Shown piece by piece: positions 15,811 through 24,786 of a DNA stretch of 64,000 nucleotides. The first letter of the stretch is position 1. The number at the start of each line of letters is the position of its first letter. A model generated the notes under the pieces. That model did not search any database. It had not been told where the DNA came from and saw only the letters and a list, made by a program, of their open reading frames with translations. Made by a program: the position numbers and the translations under genes. Where the stretch lies: assembly GCA_027482185.1 (NCBI GenBank), contig JAIXWF010000023.1, forward strand, positions 1 through 64,000, read 5' to 3'. This stretch comes from Opitutaceae bacterium (GTDB taxonomy: Bacteria > Verrucomicrobiota > Verrucomicrobiia > Opitutales > Opitutaceae).

Positions 15811-17550
15811 ATGAAAACTCCGCCCCGCCTGTTGCTTCTTCTCCTTCCGCTCGCGCTCGCGCTGGTCGGCTCCGCCGCGGCGGCTGACTCCGGTTCTGCG
15901 GCGGCCGCGACGATCCCGCCGGCGGCCCACTCGACCTCGTTGGCCTGGGGTACGATTGCCGTCGGTGCGCTGGGCCTGGCGCTTTTGCTCTATGGGGTGC
16001 ATCGCGCCTCGCTGACGGTGGCGCAACGCTGGAACATCGGCCGCCGCCTCGCCGCGGGCTTCAGTCTCCTGCTCGTCGTGCTGGCCGGCCTCGCCGCCGA
16101 AAGCTGCTTCAGTCTCCGCACCGCCTACCTTGAATTCGAGGAGTACCGGAGCGACGCACGGAACAGCCTGCTCGCCACGGGCCTGCAGGAAACCGTGTAC
16201 GAACTCCGGCTCGTCGCCGCGCAATACTCGCTCCACGGGGACGCCGCGGCCGCCGTCGCCTACGGGACGCTCAAAACCGATCTCGCCCGCAAACTGCAGG
16301 AGGCCCGGCAAACGATTTCCGTCGGCGAGTTCGGCGGGCAACTCGACCGGATGGATGCCGCGGCCGCGCGCCATGCCGCGCTTTTCGGCGACCTCGAGAA
16401 GGCGGTCGGTTCCGGCCGCTCCGACCGCGCGGCCGTCGAGCGCAGTCTGGCGGAAGTCGGCACCGCGCTGGACCGGGAATCGCACCAGCTGGAACAACTC
16501 TTCATCGCACGCCAGACGGAGGACGGCCCGCGCATCGACGCCGAGCTTCGCCACACCGCATCGCTGGTGCTCTGGGTTGCCGTCGCCTCCGTTCTGCTCG
16601 GCGCCGGTCTCGCCTACTGTATCACCCGTTCGATCGTCGGCCCGCTCCGCGACGTTGCCGCGTCGCTCGGCGCCGGGGCCGAGCAGGCCGCGGCCGCCGC
16701 CGATCAGGTTTCGGCCTCGAGCCAGTCGCTCGCCATGGGCGCGACCGAGCAGGCCGCCTCGCTCGAGGAAACCTCCGCGTCCCTCGAGGAATTATCCTCG
16801 ATGACCAAACGCAACGCCGCGAGTTCGTCGGAAGCCAACCGATCCGCTTCCGCGGCGCGCGCCGCCGCCGACACCGGAGGGCGCCAAATGCAGGCGATGC
16901 AGGACGCGATGAATGCGATCAAGGACGCCTCCGACGACATCGCCAAGATCCTGAAGACGATCGACGAAATCGCCTTCCAGACCAATCTCCTCGCATTGAA
17001 CGCGGCGGTCGAAGCCGCCCGGGCGGGCGAACACGGCATGGGCTTCGCCGTCGTCGCCGACGAAGTGCGCGCCTTGGCCCAGCGCTCGGCGGCCGCCGCC
17101 AAAGACACCGCCACGCGGGTCGTCGAATCGGCCCACAAGAGCCAGCAAGGCGTCACCATCAGCTCGGAAGTCGCGCAGAGTTTTGCCGCCATCCGCCAAC
17201 GCATCGAATCGCTCGACGGCCTCGTCGCGGAAATCTCCACCGCCACTTCGGAGCAGAGCCGCGGCGTCGGGCAGTTGTCGGCCGCCGTTTCGCAGATCGA
17301 CCAAGTCACGCAAAACAACGCCGCCAGCGCCGAGGAAACCGCCGCCGCCGCCGAGGAACTCAACGGCCAGGCCCAGATGCTCAAACATGCCGTGCATCAG
17401 CTCGAGCTGCTGACGGGCGCGCGCGCGGGGGCGACGTTGCCCGCTCCCGTCTCCGTCCGGACCTCGGTCCCGCCGGTCCGCGGTCCCGGGGCCGGCCGGA
17501 ATCACTCCCGCACGGCAGCCCGCCCGGGCGCATTCGCCGGGGTGAATTGA
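15811..17550 (+). CDS. Methyl-accepting chemotaxis protein
   Basis: 579 residues from ATG 15811; upstream in-frame codons to 15703 lack export character. A Leu-rich signal segment, a hydrophobic helix (about 47-68) and another at about 80-98 precede a helical sensory region (about 100-245). A further membrane helix at about 247-272 ([20 protein letters not shown]) leads to a short HAMP-like stretch. The cytoplasmic coiled-coil carries the invariant chemoreceptor hairpin ([39 protein letters not shown]). It should signal to CheA/CheW, which are not in this window. It sits between the two metal modules, so metal sensing is possible but unproven. Confidence 0.9.
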   Translation: MKTPPRLLLLLLPLALALVGSAAAADSGSAAAATIPPAAHSTSLAWGTIAVGALGLALLLYGVHRASLTVAQRWNIGRRLAAGFSLLLVVLAGLAAESCFSLRTAYLEFEEYRSDARNSLLATGLQETVYELRLVAAQYSLHGDAAAAVAYGTLKTDLARKLQEARQTISVGEFGGQLDRMDAAAARHAALFGDLEKAVGSGRSDRAAVERSLAEVGTALDRESHQLEQLFIARQTEDGPRIDAELRHTASLVLWVAVASVLLGAGLAYCITRSIVGPLRDVAASLGAGAEQAAAAADQVSASSQSLAMGATEQAASLEETSASLEELSSMTKRNAASSSEANRSASAARAAADTGGRQMQAMQDAMNAIKDASDDIAKILKTIDEIAFQTNLLALNAAVEAARAGEHGMGFAVVADEVRALAQRSAAAAKDTATRVVESAHKSQQGVTISSEVAQSFAAIRQRIESLDGLVAEISTATSEQSRGVGQLSAAVSQIDQVTQNNAASAEETAAAAEELNGQAQMLKHAVHQLELLTGARAGATLPAPVSVRTSVPPVRGPGAGRNHSRTAARPGAFAGVN

Positions 17551-18002
17551 CGCCGGCCGGCCGCGAATCGCCAAACTTGTTCCAGCGCTTTCGGGTGCGC
17601 GAAGCTTCGTCGTCACGCCGCCCCCGGCCCCGCGGCGCCAACCCCGACTTCGTTTCTCGAACCCGGGGCCCGACGCCCTCGGCCCCGGCAAGGCGGAACT
17701 TCTCCGCCACATCGCGGCCTCGGAATTCGGCCGGCCGTGCAACCGTGCCCGGCAATCGGTCGCCACGAAGAGTGCGCTCTTCCGGCTACCGTTGTGCGAA
17801 CGCACGCGTGCCGGTGGGTCCATCCTAACGCGGCTCGGCGAAGACGTTCGCACCCGGTACACCCGGATGAAGGCCGTGGTCCGTCGCGCCACTCGCCGGG
17901 ACAGCCGGACTCCCGCGACCCGGTTGAAAATCTGATCCTCGCCCCAAGGCAGGCCCGACAAAGGCGCTTGTCCCTGCCCGCCAAGACCATATAGACCACT
18001 CT
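17551..18002. other. Gene-free spacer
   Basis: 452 bases between the chemoreceptor stop and the GTG of the histidine kinase. Open frames here are short or belong to antisense shadows, and none shows codon bias or a recognisable domain. I see no convincing promoter, repeat or RNA structure. Confidence 0.5.
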
Positions 18003-20369
18003 GTGTCCGGCCCCTTTTCCGATGATGCCACGGCGTGCCGCGAGAAGTCGCTCCGGGACCCGGCGGCTCCGGATCCGGAGTTTGCCCGCATCTGCCGGCT
18101 CGCCGCGCACGGCCTTGTCGCCGACGCCGCGGTGATCGCGCTCGTGCCCGCGCCCGGCGCGGATCCCGTTTTCGCGACCGGCCTTCCGTCCGCGGCCGAT
18201 GCGCTGGGCCCGCTTCTGCGCGCAGGCTGCGCCGAAGCCGTACGCACGCACGCGCCGGTGGCCCGCGAAACCGCGGGCTTCCGCGTGCTCGCCATCCCGC
18301 TTGCCGATTCCGCCGGCGCCGTCGGGTGCGTCGCGGCCGGCGGTCGCAACTGGACCGCGGCCGAGATCGCGCTCGCCGGCGAGTTCGCCGCCCTCGCCGA
18401 GGCGCGCCTCGCCCAGCGCGCCACCCTGGAAAAACTCCGCGGCGACGAAAACAAGCTGCGCAAAATCGCGAGCCGTGTCCCCGGCGTGATCTACCAGTAT
18501 CGCCTCCGGCCCGACGGCACCTCTTGTTTTCCCTACGCCAGCGAGGGCATCCGCGAAATCTACGGCGTGGCCCCGGACGCGGTCGTCGACGACGCCGCGC
18601 CCGTCTTCGCCCAGCTTCATCCCGACGACATCCCGGAGATCGTCGCGTCGATCCAGGAATCCGCGCGCACGCTCCAGCCCTGGCGGCACGAGTACCGCAC
18701 GCGCCTCGCCGACGGCTCCCACCGCTGGCTGCGCGGGGACGCGATCCCGGAGCGCGAGGCCGACGGCGGCGTCCTCTGGCATGGCTTCATCACGGACGTC
18801 ACCGCGCGGCGGCAGGCCGAGACGGACCTGCGCGAAAGCCAGGAACGCTTCCGGTTGAATTTCATCCACGCCGGCATCGGCATGGCCCTCGTCGGCCTCG
18901 ACGGCCGCTGGCTCGACGCCAACCCCGCCCTGCTCGCGATGCTCGGCTGGGATCTGCCGGCGTTGACCGCGCCGACCTGCCCGGAGCTCACCTGGCCCGG
19001 CGATCCGGACTTCAACGTCATCGGACCGCAGCTGCTGCGGCAGGAGATCCCGGTGGCGCGCGTCGAGAAACGCTACCGCTGCGCCGACGGTTCCTACCGG
19101 TGGTGCAAGCTCACCGCGGTGCTCGTCCGCAGCGAAGGCGGCGCCCCGCTCTACTTCGTGGCCCAGATCGAGGACATCCAGGCGGCCCGCGAGGCAACCG
19201 CCGCCAAGGAGCGGATCGAGCGCAAGCTCGCCGAGACCGCCAAGCTCGAGAGCCTCGGCGTCCTCGCCGGCGGCATCGCCCACGATTTCAACAACATCCT
19301 CACCGGCGTGCTCGGCAACGCCTCGCTCCTCCGTCTCGAACTGCCCGCGCAGTCGCCGCACCTCGGCGCCATCGGCCAGATCGAGACCGCCGCGCGCCGC
19401 GCCGCCGATCTCTGCAAGCAGATGCTCGCCTACTCCGGCAAGGGCCGGTTCGTGGTGAAGAACATCGACCTCAACCATCTGATCACGGAGACCGCGCGGC
19501 TGCTCGAGATCTCCATCAGCAAGCACACCGTGCTGCGTTTCCACCTCGCGCCGGATTTGCCGGCCATCGAAGCGGACGAAACCCAGATCCGACAGGTCGT
19601 CATGAACCTCGTGATCAACGCCTCCGAGGCCATCGGCGAGCGCAGCGGCGTGGTCGCGATCGCCACCGGCGCCACCGTGCTCGATTCCCGGTACGCCGCC
19701 ACCCTGCACTTCGAACAGAACCTCCCGCCCGGCCATTACTCGTGGATCGAAGTCAGCGACAACGGCTGCGGCATGGCGCCGGACGTGCTCGGCCGGATCT
19801 TCGATCCGTTCTTCTCCACCAAGTTCACCGGCCGCGGGCTCGGCCTCGCCGCCGTCCAAGGCATCGTCCGCGGCCACCGCGGCGGCATCAAGATCTACTC
19901 GGAGCCGGGCAAGGGCACCACGTTCCGGCTCCTCTTCCCGAGCGTCCCCGGCCCCGCCCAGCCCACGCCCGCGGCGGAGCCCCCTTCGGCGGCCTGGCGC
20001 GGCCACGGCAAGGTCCTAATCGTCGACGACGAGGAAACCGTGCGCAGCGTTGCCGCCCGCCTGCTGGAGCACGCGGGTTTCGTCGCGGAAACGGTGCCGG
20101 ACGGCGTCGAGGCCGTGGCGCTCTTCCGGCGCGCGCCCGCCGCCTACGCCTTTGTCCTGCTCGACCTCACCATGCCCCACCTCGACGGCGAGGAGACGTT
20201 CCGCCAGCTGCGCCACATTTATCCCGGCGTGCGCGTCGTGCTCATGAGCGGCTTCAACCATCAGGATGTGATCACCCGTTTCGCGGGCAAGGGCCTCGCC
20301 GGCTTCGTCCCCAAACCCCTCGACGGCCGCACCCTGCTCGACGCCGCGCGGGCCGCCGTCGGGCCCTGA
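18003..20369 (+). CDS. Hybrid sensor histidine kinase with PAS domains and receiver
   Basis: 788 residues from GTG 18003. There is no signal peptide or membrane helix, so it is cytosolic. An N-terminal GAF-like region (about 15-140) precedes two PAS/PAC domains (about 155-280 and 285-400; DGSHRWLRGDAIP and DGSYRWCKLTAVL are PAC-type motifs). The HisKA segment GGIAHDFNNILTG places the phospho-accepting His at 427. The ATPase domain shows NLVINASEAI, DNGCGMAP, FDPFFSTKF and GRGLGLAAVQG. A C-terminal receiver (about 668-785) has DDEE, Asp721 in LLDLTMP and Lys in FVPKP. No response regulator gene is adjacent, so the downstream target is unknown. Confidence 0.92.
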   Translation: MSGPFSDDATACREKSLRDPAAPDPEFARICRLAAHGLVADAAVIALVPAPGADPVFATGLPSAADALGPLLRAGCAEAVRTHAPVARETAGFRVLAIPLADSAGAVGCVAAGGRNWTAAEIALAGEFAALAEARLAQRATLEKLRGDENKLRKIASRVPGVIYQYRLRPDGTSCFPYASEGIREIYGVAPDAVVDDAAPVFAQLHPDDIPEIVASIQESARTLQPWRHEYRTRLADGSHRWLRGDAIPEREADGGVLWHGFITDVTARRQAETDLRESQERFRLNFIHAGIGMALVGLDGRWLDANPALLAMLGWDLPALTAPTCPELTWPGDPDFNVIGPQLLRQEIPVARVEKRYRCADGSYRWCKLTAVLVRSEGGAPLYFVAQIEDIQAAREATAAKERIERKLAETAKLESLGVLAGGIAHDFNNILTGVLGNASLLRLELPAQSPHLGAIGQIETAARRAADLCKQMLAYSGKGRFVVKNIDLNHLITETARLLEISISKHTVLRFHLAPDLPAIEADETQIRQVVMNLVINASEAIGERSGVVAIATGATVLDSRYAATLHFEQNLPPGHYSWIEVSDNGCGMAPDVLGRIFDPFFSTKFTGRGLGLAAVQGIVRGHRGGIKIYSEPGKGTTFRLLFPSVPGPAQPTPAAEPPSAAWRGHGKVLIVDDEETVRSVAARLLEHAGFVAETVPDGVEAVALFRRAPAAYAFVLLDLTMPHLDGEETFRQLRHIYPGVRVVLMSGFNHQDVITRFAGKGLAGFVPKPLDGRTLLDAARAAVGP

Positions 20370-20537
20370 ACCCGACCAATACGCCCGGGTTCGGGAGATC
20401 GATCCCACCCAGGTCGGGCAACATTGCCGCGAGCCGAAGCGGTGCGGCGCCGTCCGGGTTCGCTGCCGATTCCGCGCCAAGCGCGCGCGAAACCACACGG
20501 CGCTGGCGGAAACGGCCGCAGCCGCTAGAATTGCCGC

Positions 20538-22028
20538 ATGCGCCGGATTGCTTTCCTCGGTTTCATGCTCGCCCTGCTGGCCCCGCTGCGCGCCGCCGCA
20601 GCCCCGCGGCTCGCGGTGGCCCCGCTGGCCCTGCCGCCCGGAGCCGAGCACGCGACCGCCTTCAATGCCCTGCGCGGCGACGACGGCCGGACCTATCTCC
20701 TCTGGATCGAAACCGCGGGCGCGCACCCGGTGCTCCGGCTCGCGCGCCAAGCGGCGGACGATTCCTGGGACCCTGCCGTCACCGTTGCAACCGGCGCCGA
20801 TCCCGTCGTCGACGCCACCGACGTCCCCGCCTTCGCCGTCGACCGCCGGGGCCGCCTCACCGTGGCATGGCTGCAGCCGGCCCACGCCGCCGGCAACCCT
20901 TCCGGTCACGCCGCGGGCGGGAGCGCGTACTTCAGCCGCAGCCTCGACGGCGGCCGCACTTGGTCTCCGCCTGAGTCGCTCGCCGCCGCCGGCCGGTCCG
21001 TGGAGTTTCCCGCGCTCGCGGCCCTCGCCGACGGCGACGTTCTCGCGGTCTGGCTTGAAACCGGGACAACGAAAAACGTCCGCCTCGTCGGCCGCACGCT
21101 CGGCGCCCCAGGGCCCGAGAAGGAGATCGACGCCGCCGTCTGCGAATGCTGCCCGCCGGCCCTGCTCGCGTTTCCCGACGGCACCGCCCTGCTCGCCTAC
21201 CGCGGCCGCACCGAGGAAAATGTCCGCGATATCCGCAGCGCCCGCTTTCGCGCCGGCACCTGGACCGAGAGCCGCCCCCTCAACCAGGACGACTGGCGGC
21301 TCGCCGGCTGTCCCGTCAACGGCCCCGCGCTCGCCGGCGAAGGCGGACGCGTCGCCGCCGCCTGGTTCACCGCCGCCGACAACGATCCGCGCCTGCTCGT
21401 GTCGGCCTCGCCCGACGCCGGCGGCCGCTTCCTCTACCCGCTGCGGCTCGGGGAAAACCGTCCGACCGGCCGGCCCGCCGCCGCGATCCTCCGCGACGGC
21501 GCCCTGCTGGCCGCGTGGATCGACGGTGCCGGCGGCCTCCGCCTGCGCCGCGTCACGCCCGAATTCAGCCTCAGCGTGGAGACCGAACTGGCGGCCCCGG
21601 CTTCGGTCTCCGCCCGCGGCCGGCCCCGGCTGCTCGTGCGCGAGGACTACGCCGGCGGCCGGGAATCAGCCCGGCTCCTCGCCTTCTGGCCGCAGGCAGG
21701 CCGCCCCGCCCTGCGGGCCGCGGTCGTCACCGTGCCGGAGGGCGAACTGCTCGAGGCCGAGAAGAGCTGCGACTGCGCGCCCACGCCGGACCAGCTCCGG
21801 GGCTATCCCTTCTTCGGCACCGTCGTATCCACTTTTACGGATACCGCCGAGATCGCCGTGCGCCACGGGGAGGTTCCGGGGCTCCTGCCCGCCGGCGAGC
21901 GGCGCTTCCGGGCCGCGCCCGACGTGCTCGCCGCGGCGGCCGCGGGCCGGCGCTTCCTCGGGCGATTCGAGGCGGCCGGCGACGGTTGGCGGCTCTTTGA
22001 CGTGCGGTTCGTGGCGGCGTCCCCCTGA
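20538..22028 (+). CDS. Exported sialidase-fold CxCC protein with decayed CusF-like tail
   Basis: 496 residues with a signal peptide (MRRIAFLGFMLALLAPLRAAA). The body is a sialidase-type propeller (FSRSLDGGRTWSPPESL, SASPDAGGRF). It is paralogous to the protein at 13798: CECC (Cys202, 204, 205), Cys258 in GCPVNGPA and AAWFTAAD all recur. Extra here are a CDC pair before the tail and about 75 C-terminal residues (YPFFGTVVSTF, IAVRHGEVPGLLPAGERRF) that align with the CusF-like proteins (HPLRGVVTSV, VKHEEIPGVM) but lack the Met ligands. It therefore looks like a fusion of the two-gene arrangement at 13798-15530, with the copper site lost or altered. Confidence 0.7.
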   Translation: MRRIAFLGFMLALLAPLRAAAAPRLAVAPLALPPGAEHATAFNALRGDDGRTYLLWIETAGAHPVLRLARQAADDSWDPAVTVATGADPVVDATDVPAFAVDRRGRLTVAWLQPAHAAGNPSGHAAGGSAYFSRSLDGGRTWSPPESLAAAGRSVEFPALAALADGDVLAVWLETGTTKNVRLVGRTLGAPGPEKEIDAAVCECCPPALLAFPDGTALLAYRGRTEENVRDIRSARFRAGTWTESRPLNQDDWRLAGCPVNGPALAGEGGRVAAAWFTAADNDPRLLVSASPDAGGRFLYPLRLGENRPTGRPAAAILRDGALLAAWIDGAGGLRLRRVTPEFSLSVETELAAPASVSARGRPRLLVREDYAGGRESARLLAFWPQAGRPALRAAVVTVPEGELLEAEKSCDCAPTPDQLRGYPFFGTVVSTFTDTAEIAVRHGEVPGLLPAGERRFRAAPDVLAAAAAGRRFLGRFEAAGDGWRLFDVRFVAASP

Positions 22029-22057
22029 ACCACCGGCCGGAGCCCCCTTGACGCGCC

Positions 22058-22070
22058 CGGCATAATGCCG
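22058..22070. promoter_or_regulatory. Small palindrome before the His/Cys mini gene
   Basis: CGGCA-TAA-TGCCG ends 17 bases upstream of ATG 22088. A near-identical CGGCA-CTA-TGCCG lies at 15533-15545, just after the CusF gene. It could be an operator or a weak hairpin, but five-base GC arms are expected by chance at this base composition. Confidence 0.2.
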
Positions 22071-22087
22071 AGGTTACCCCCGCGTCC

Positions 22088-22438
22088 ATGTTGTCCGCCT
22101 TCCTGCACCTGCTCGTCCGCTGCCGGCTCCGTTTCGGAGCCGCCGCCGCGTCCGCGCTCGTGCTGGCGCTGACCGTCTTCGCGGCCAGTCCCGGAGCCCA
22201 CGCCTGGCTGCACGCCGACGCCGACCACGGCTGCCACCACGCCCAGCCGACCGAGGACGACGCCGGCTGCGTCGTCTTCCAGTTTGCCGGCGGTATCACG
22301 ACGCCGGCGCCCCAGATTCCGCTCGTTGTCCCCGCGGCGCGGCAGCCGCAGACGGAGTCGCCGGCCGAAGCCCGCCTGCGGTTGGTTTCGCCGCGCTACC
22401 TCCGGCAACCGGAACGCGGCCCGCCCGGCCGGATTTGA
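22088..22438 (+). CDS. Small exported/membrane protein rich in His and Cys
   Basis: 116 residues. A hydrophobic helix at about 17-35 is followed by WLHADADHGCHHA (residues 40-52) and a later Cys in DDAGCVVFQFAGG. The rest is Pro/Ala-rich. Size, topology and the HxDxDHxCHH cluster resemble short DUF2946-like proteins often found beside TonB receptors for metals, though I cannot confirm membership. It lies 59 bases after the CxCC protein and 109 before a ZnuD-like receptor, in the position the CxxC mini proteins occupy in the first module. A metal-binding role is inferred from the ligand-rich motif. Confidence 0.65.
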   Translation: MLSAFLHLLVRCRLRFGAAAASALVLALTVFAASPGAHAWLHADADHGCHHAQPTEDDAGCVVFQFAGGITTPAPQIPLVVPAARQPQTESPAEARLRLVSPRYLRQPERGPPGRI

Positions 22439-22455
22439 ATCGTTTGTCCCGGCCC

Positions 22456-22505
22456 GCGGTCGTCGACCGCCGCCGGATTCCGTAGGCCGCAGTCGTCGAC
22501 TGCGG
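22456..22505. repeat. Two tandem GTC-loop mini-hairpins
   Basis: GCGGTC-GTC-GACCGC (22456-22470) and CCGCAGTC-GTC-GACTGCGG (22487-22505) are perfect stems with the same GTC loop, 16 bases apart, in the spacer before the ZnuD-like receptor. The stems differ in sequence, so pairing rather than sequence seems kept. This looks like a dispersed palindromic repeat unit. Confidence 0.5.
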
Positions 22506-22547
22506 ACCGGCGCGGCCCTCGCCGCGCAAACTCAAATCCGTCCCGCC

Positions 22548-24707
22548 ATGTCGCATTCCTCTTTATTCTCCGGTCTCTTCGTCGCCACCGCCGTCCTCGC
22601 CACGGCCCAAACCGCACCGTCCGCCCCGCCGGCCGCCGCCGCTCCGCACGCCCACGGCCACGCCGTCGTGGCGCTGGACCAATTCGTCACCACCGCCACG
22701 CCGTTCGCCCGCAACCAGGTCGATCTCGCCCAGTCCACCACGGTGCTCGGCGGCCGCAGCCTGCTGCTGAAGCAGCAGCCCACGCTCGGGGAAACCCTCG
22801 CGGCCGAACCGGGCATCAGCGCCACGTCGTTCGGTCCCGGCGCCAGCCGCCCGCTGATCCGCGGCCTCGGCGGCGACCGCATCCGCCTCCTCGAAAACAG
22901 CGTCGGCACGCTCGACGCCTCCGTCATCAGCCCCGACCACGCCGTGAGCGTGGAACCCTTCCTCGTCGAGCGCATCGAGGTCGTGCACGGTCCCGCTTCC
23001 CTCCTCTACGGCGGCAACGCCGTCGGCGGCGTCGTCAACGTCATCACCCACCGCATCGAAACCGAGGTTCCGGCCGAGACGGTGCGCGGCGGCGGCGAAC
23101 TCCGCTACGGCAGCGCCGCCGATGACGTTTCGGTCGGCGGCGTCATCGATGTCGCGCACCGCACGGGCAAGGACAGCGCGGTGGTCCTGCACCTCGACGG
23201 CTCGCATCGCCGCGCGGAGAACCTCGCCATCCCCGGCTTCGCCGAGAGCGCGCGGATCCGCGCGGAGGAGACCGCGGAGGCCCGGAGCCACGGCGAACCG
23301 GCCCCGGATTTCGCGCGCGACCGCCTGCCCAACAGTTCCCTCGAGAACCGCAGCGGCGCCGCGGGTCTCTCGTGGGTGAGCCCGATGTTCCAGATCGGCG
23401 CCGCGTACAGCGGCTTCGAATCCAACTACGGCGTTCCCGGCCACGCCCACGAAGCCGACGCCGGCGCCCCCGCCGTCAGCGAAGGCGTGCGCATCGACCT
23501 GCGCCAACGCCGCACCGACCTGCAGTCGGAATGGCGCGGCGGCACCGGCTGGGTGCGCGGCGCCCGCGTCAAATTCGGCCACGCCGACTACCGCCACACG
23601 GAATTCGAGCCCGACGGCACCGCCGGCACCGTGTTCACCAATCGCGGCCACGAGGCCCGCGCGGAACTCCTGCACGGCGACGGTCGGCCGTGGACCGGCG
23701 CCCTCGGCCTCCAGACCTCCCGCAGCCGTTTCGCCGCCATTGGCGACGAGGCCTTCCTGCCGCCGTCAACCACCCGCGCGGATGCCATCTTTGCCTTCGA
23801 GGAACTCGCCCGGGGCCCGGTCGTCTGGCAGGCCGGCGCCCGGCTCGAACGCACGCGCCTCGCGACCGCGGCGAACTCCCGGACGGACCGCAACCTGAGC
23901 GCCTCCCTCGGCGCCGTTCTGAAACCGGCGGCCGGCTGGGTGCTCGCCGCCTCCCTCTCCCACACGGGCCGCGCCCCGAACGCGCAGGAACTGTACGCCG
24001 ACGGCGCGCACGCGGGCACCGGCAGCTACGAGATCGGCGATGCCGGCCTCGGCCGCGAGCGTTCCCTCGGAGCCGAGGTGAGCCTGCGGCGCCGCACCGG
24101 CCGCGTGACCGGCGGCCTCACGGTGTTCCTGCACCGCTTCGACGGCTACATCTTCGAGCAGCCGACGGGGCTCGTCGCGGTGGAGCACGACGGCGCATGG
24201 GAATTCGAAACCCCGGCCGCCGGCGCCGCCCACGGCCACGAGGAAACGCTGCCGGTTTACCGCTACGTCGCGCGCGACGCCCGCTTCCACGGCGCGGAGG
24301 CCGAAGCCGTCTGGCATCTGCACGAGTCCGGATCCCGCCAACTGGACCTGCGGCTCGCCGCCGATCTCACGCGGGCGGAAGAAGGCGGCCGCGCCCTGCC
24401 CCGCATCCCGGCCGCGCGCACGACGGTCGGCCTGCTCTGGGCCGCCCCGTTGTGGAGCGCCGGCCTCGAGAGCCAGTTCATCCTGCGCCAAAACCGCGTC
24501 GCCGCCAACGAGACCGCCTCGGGCGCGTCCACCGTGCTCAACGCCCACCTCAGCCGGACCGTCGCCTTCGGCGCGGCCCGCGGGGAAATTTTCCTGCGGG
24601 GAACGAACCTCACCGACGCCGAGATCCGGCCGCACCCGTCGTTCGTGAAAGAGCTGGCCCCGCTGGCCGGCCGCGGCGTCGCGGGCGGCGTCCGTTTTTC
24701 GTTCTGA
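22548..24707 (+). CDS. TonB-dependent receptor, ZnuD-like (zinc/copper)
   Basis: 719 residues from ATG 22548, which directly precedes the signal peptide (ending LATAQ). A His-rich HAHGHAV precedes the TonB-box region. The plug (about 45-165) has TLGETLAAEPGIS, GPGASRPLIRGLGGDRIR, the SPDHAVSVEP motif shared with meningococcal ZnuD, and IEVVHGPASLLYGGNAVGG. The barrel includes His-bearing loops (GHAHEADAG, AHGHEETLP) and ends VRFSF. ZnuD imports Zn2+, and the His-rich loops fit zinc or copper. Neighbouring CxCC and His/Cys proteins suggest periplasmic acceptors. It is only distantly similar to the receptor at 11393, so the two modules recruited different receptors. Confidence 0.85.
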   Translation: MSHSSLFSGLFVATAVLATAQTAPSAPPAAAAPHAHGHAVVALDQFVTTATPFARNQVDLAQSTTVLGGRSLLLKQQPTLGETLAAEPGISATSFGPGASRPLIRGLGGDRIRLLENSVGTLDASVISPDHAVSVEPFLVERIEVVHGPASLLYGGNAVGGVVNVITHRIETEVPAETVRGGGELRYGSAADDVSVGGVIDVAHRTGKDSAVVLHLDGSHRRAENLAIPGFAESARIRAEETAEARSHGEPAPDFARDRLPNSSLENRSGAAGLSWVSPMFQIGAAYSGFESNYGVPGHAHEADAGAPAVSEGVRIDLRQRRTDLQSEWRGGTGWVRGARVKFGHADYRHTEFEPDGTAGTVFTNRGHEARAELLHGDGRPWTGALGLQTSRSRFAAIGDEAFLPPSTTRADAIFAFEELARGPVVWQAGARLERTRLATAANSRTDRNLSASLGAVLKPAAGWVLAASLSHTGRAPNAQELYADGAHAGTGSYEIGDAGLGRERSLGAEVSLRRRTGRVTGGLTVFLHRFDGYIFEQPTGLVAVEHDGAWEFETPAAGAAHGHEETLPVYRYVARDARFHGAEAEAVWHLHESGSRQLDLRLAADLTRAEEGGRALPRIPAARTTVGLLWAAPLWSAGLESQFILRQNRVAANETASGASTVLNAHLSRTVAFGAARGEIFLRGTNLTDAEIRPHPSFVKELAPLAGRGVAGGVRFSF

Positions 24708-24786
24708 CCGCGCCCGGCCCGGCGGCATTCGCCGCCGGGCCACACGGTTCTCGACGGCCGGACCGGCATCGTGTTGAACCCGCCCC

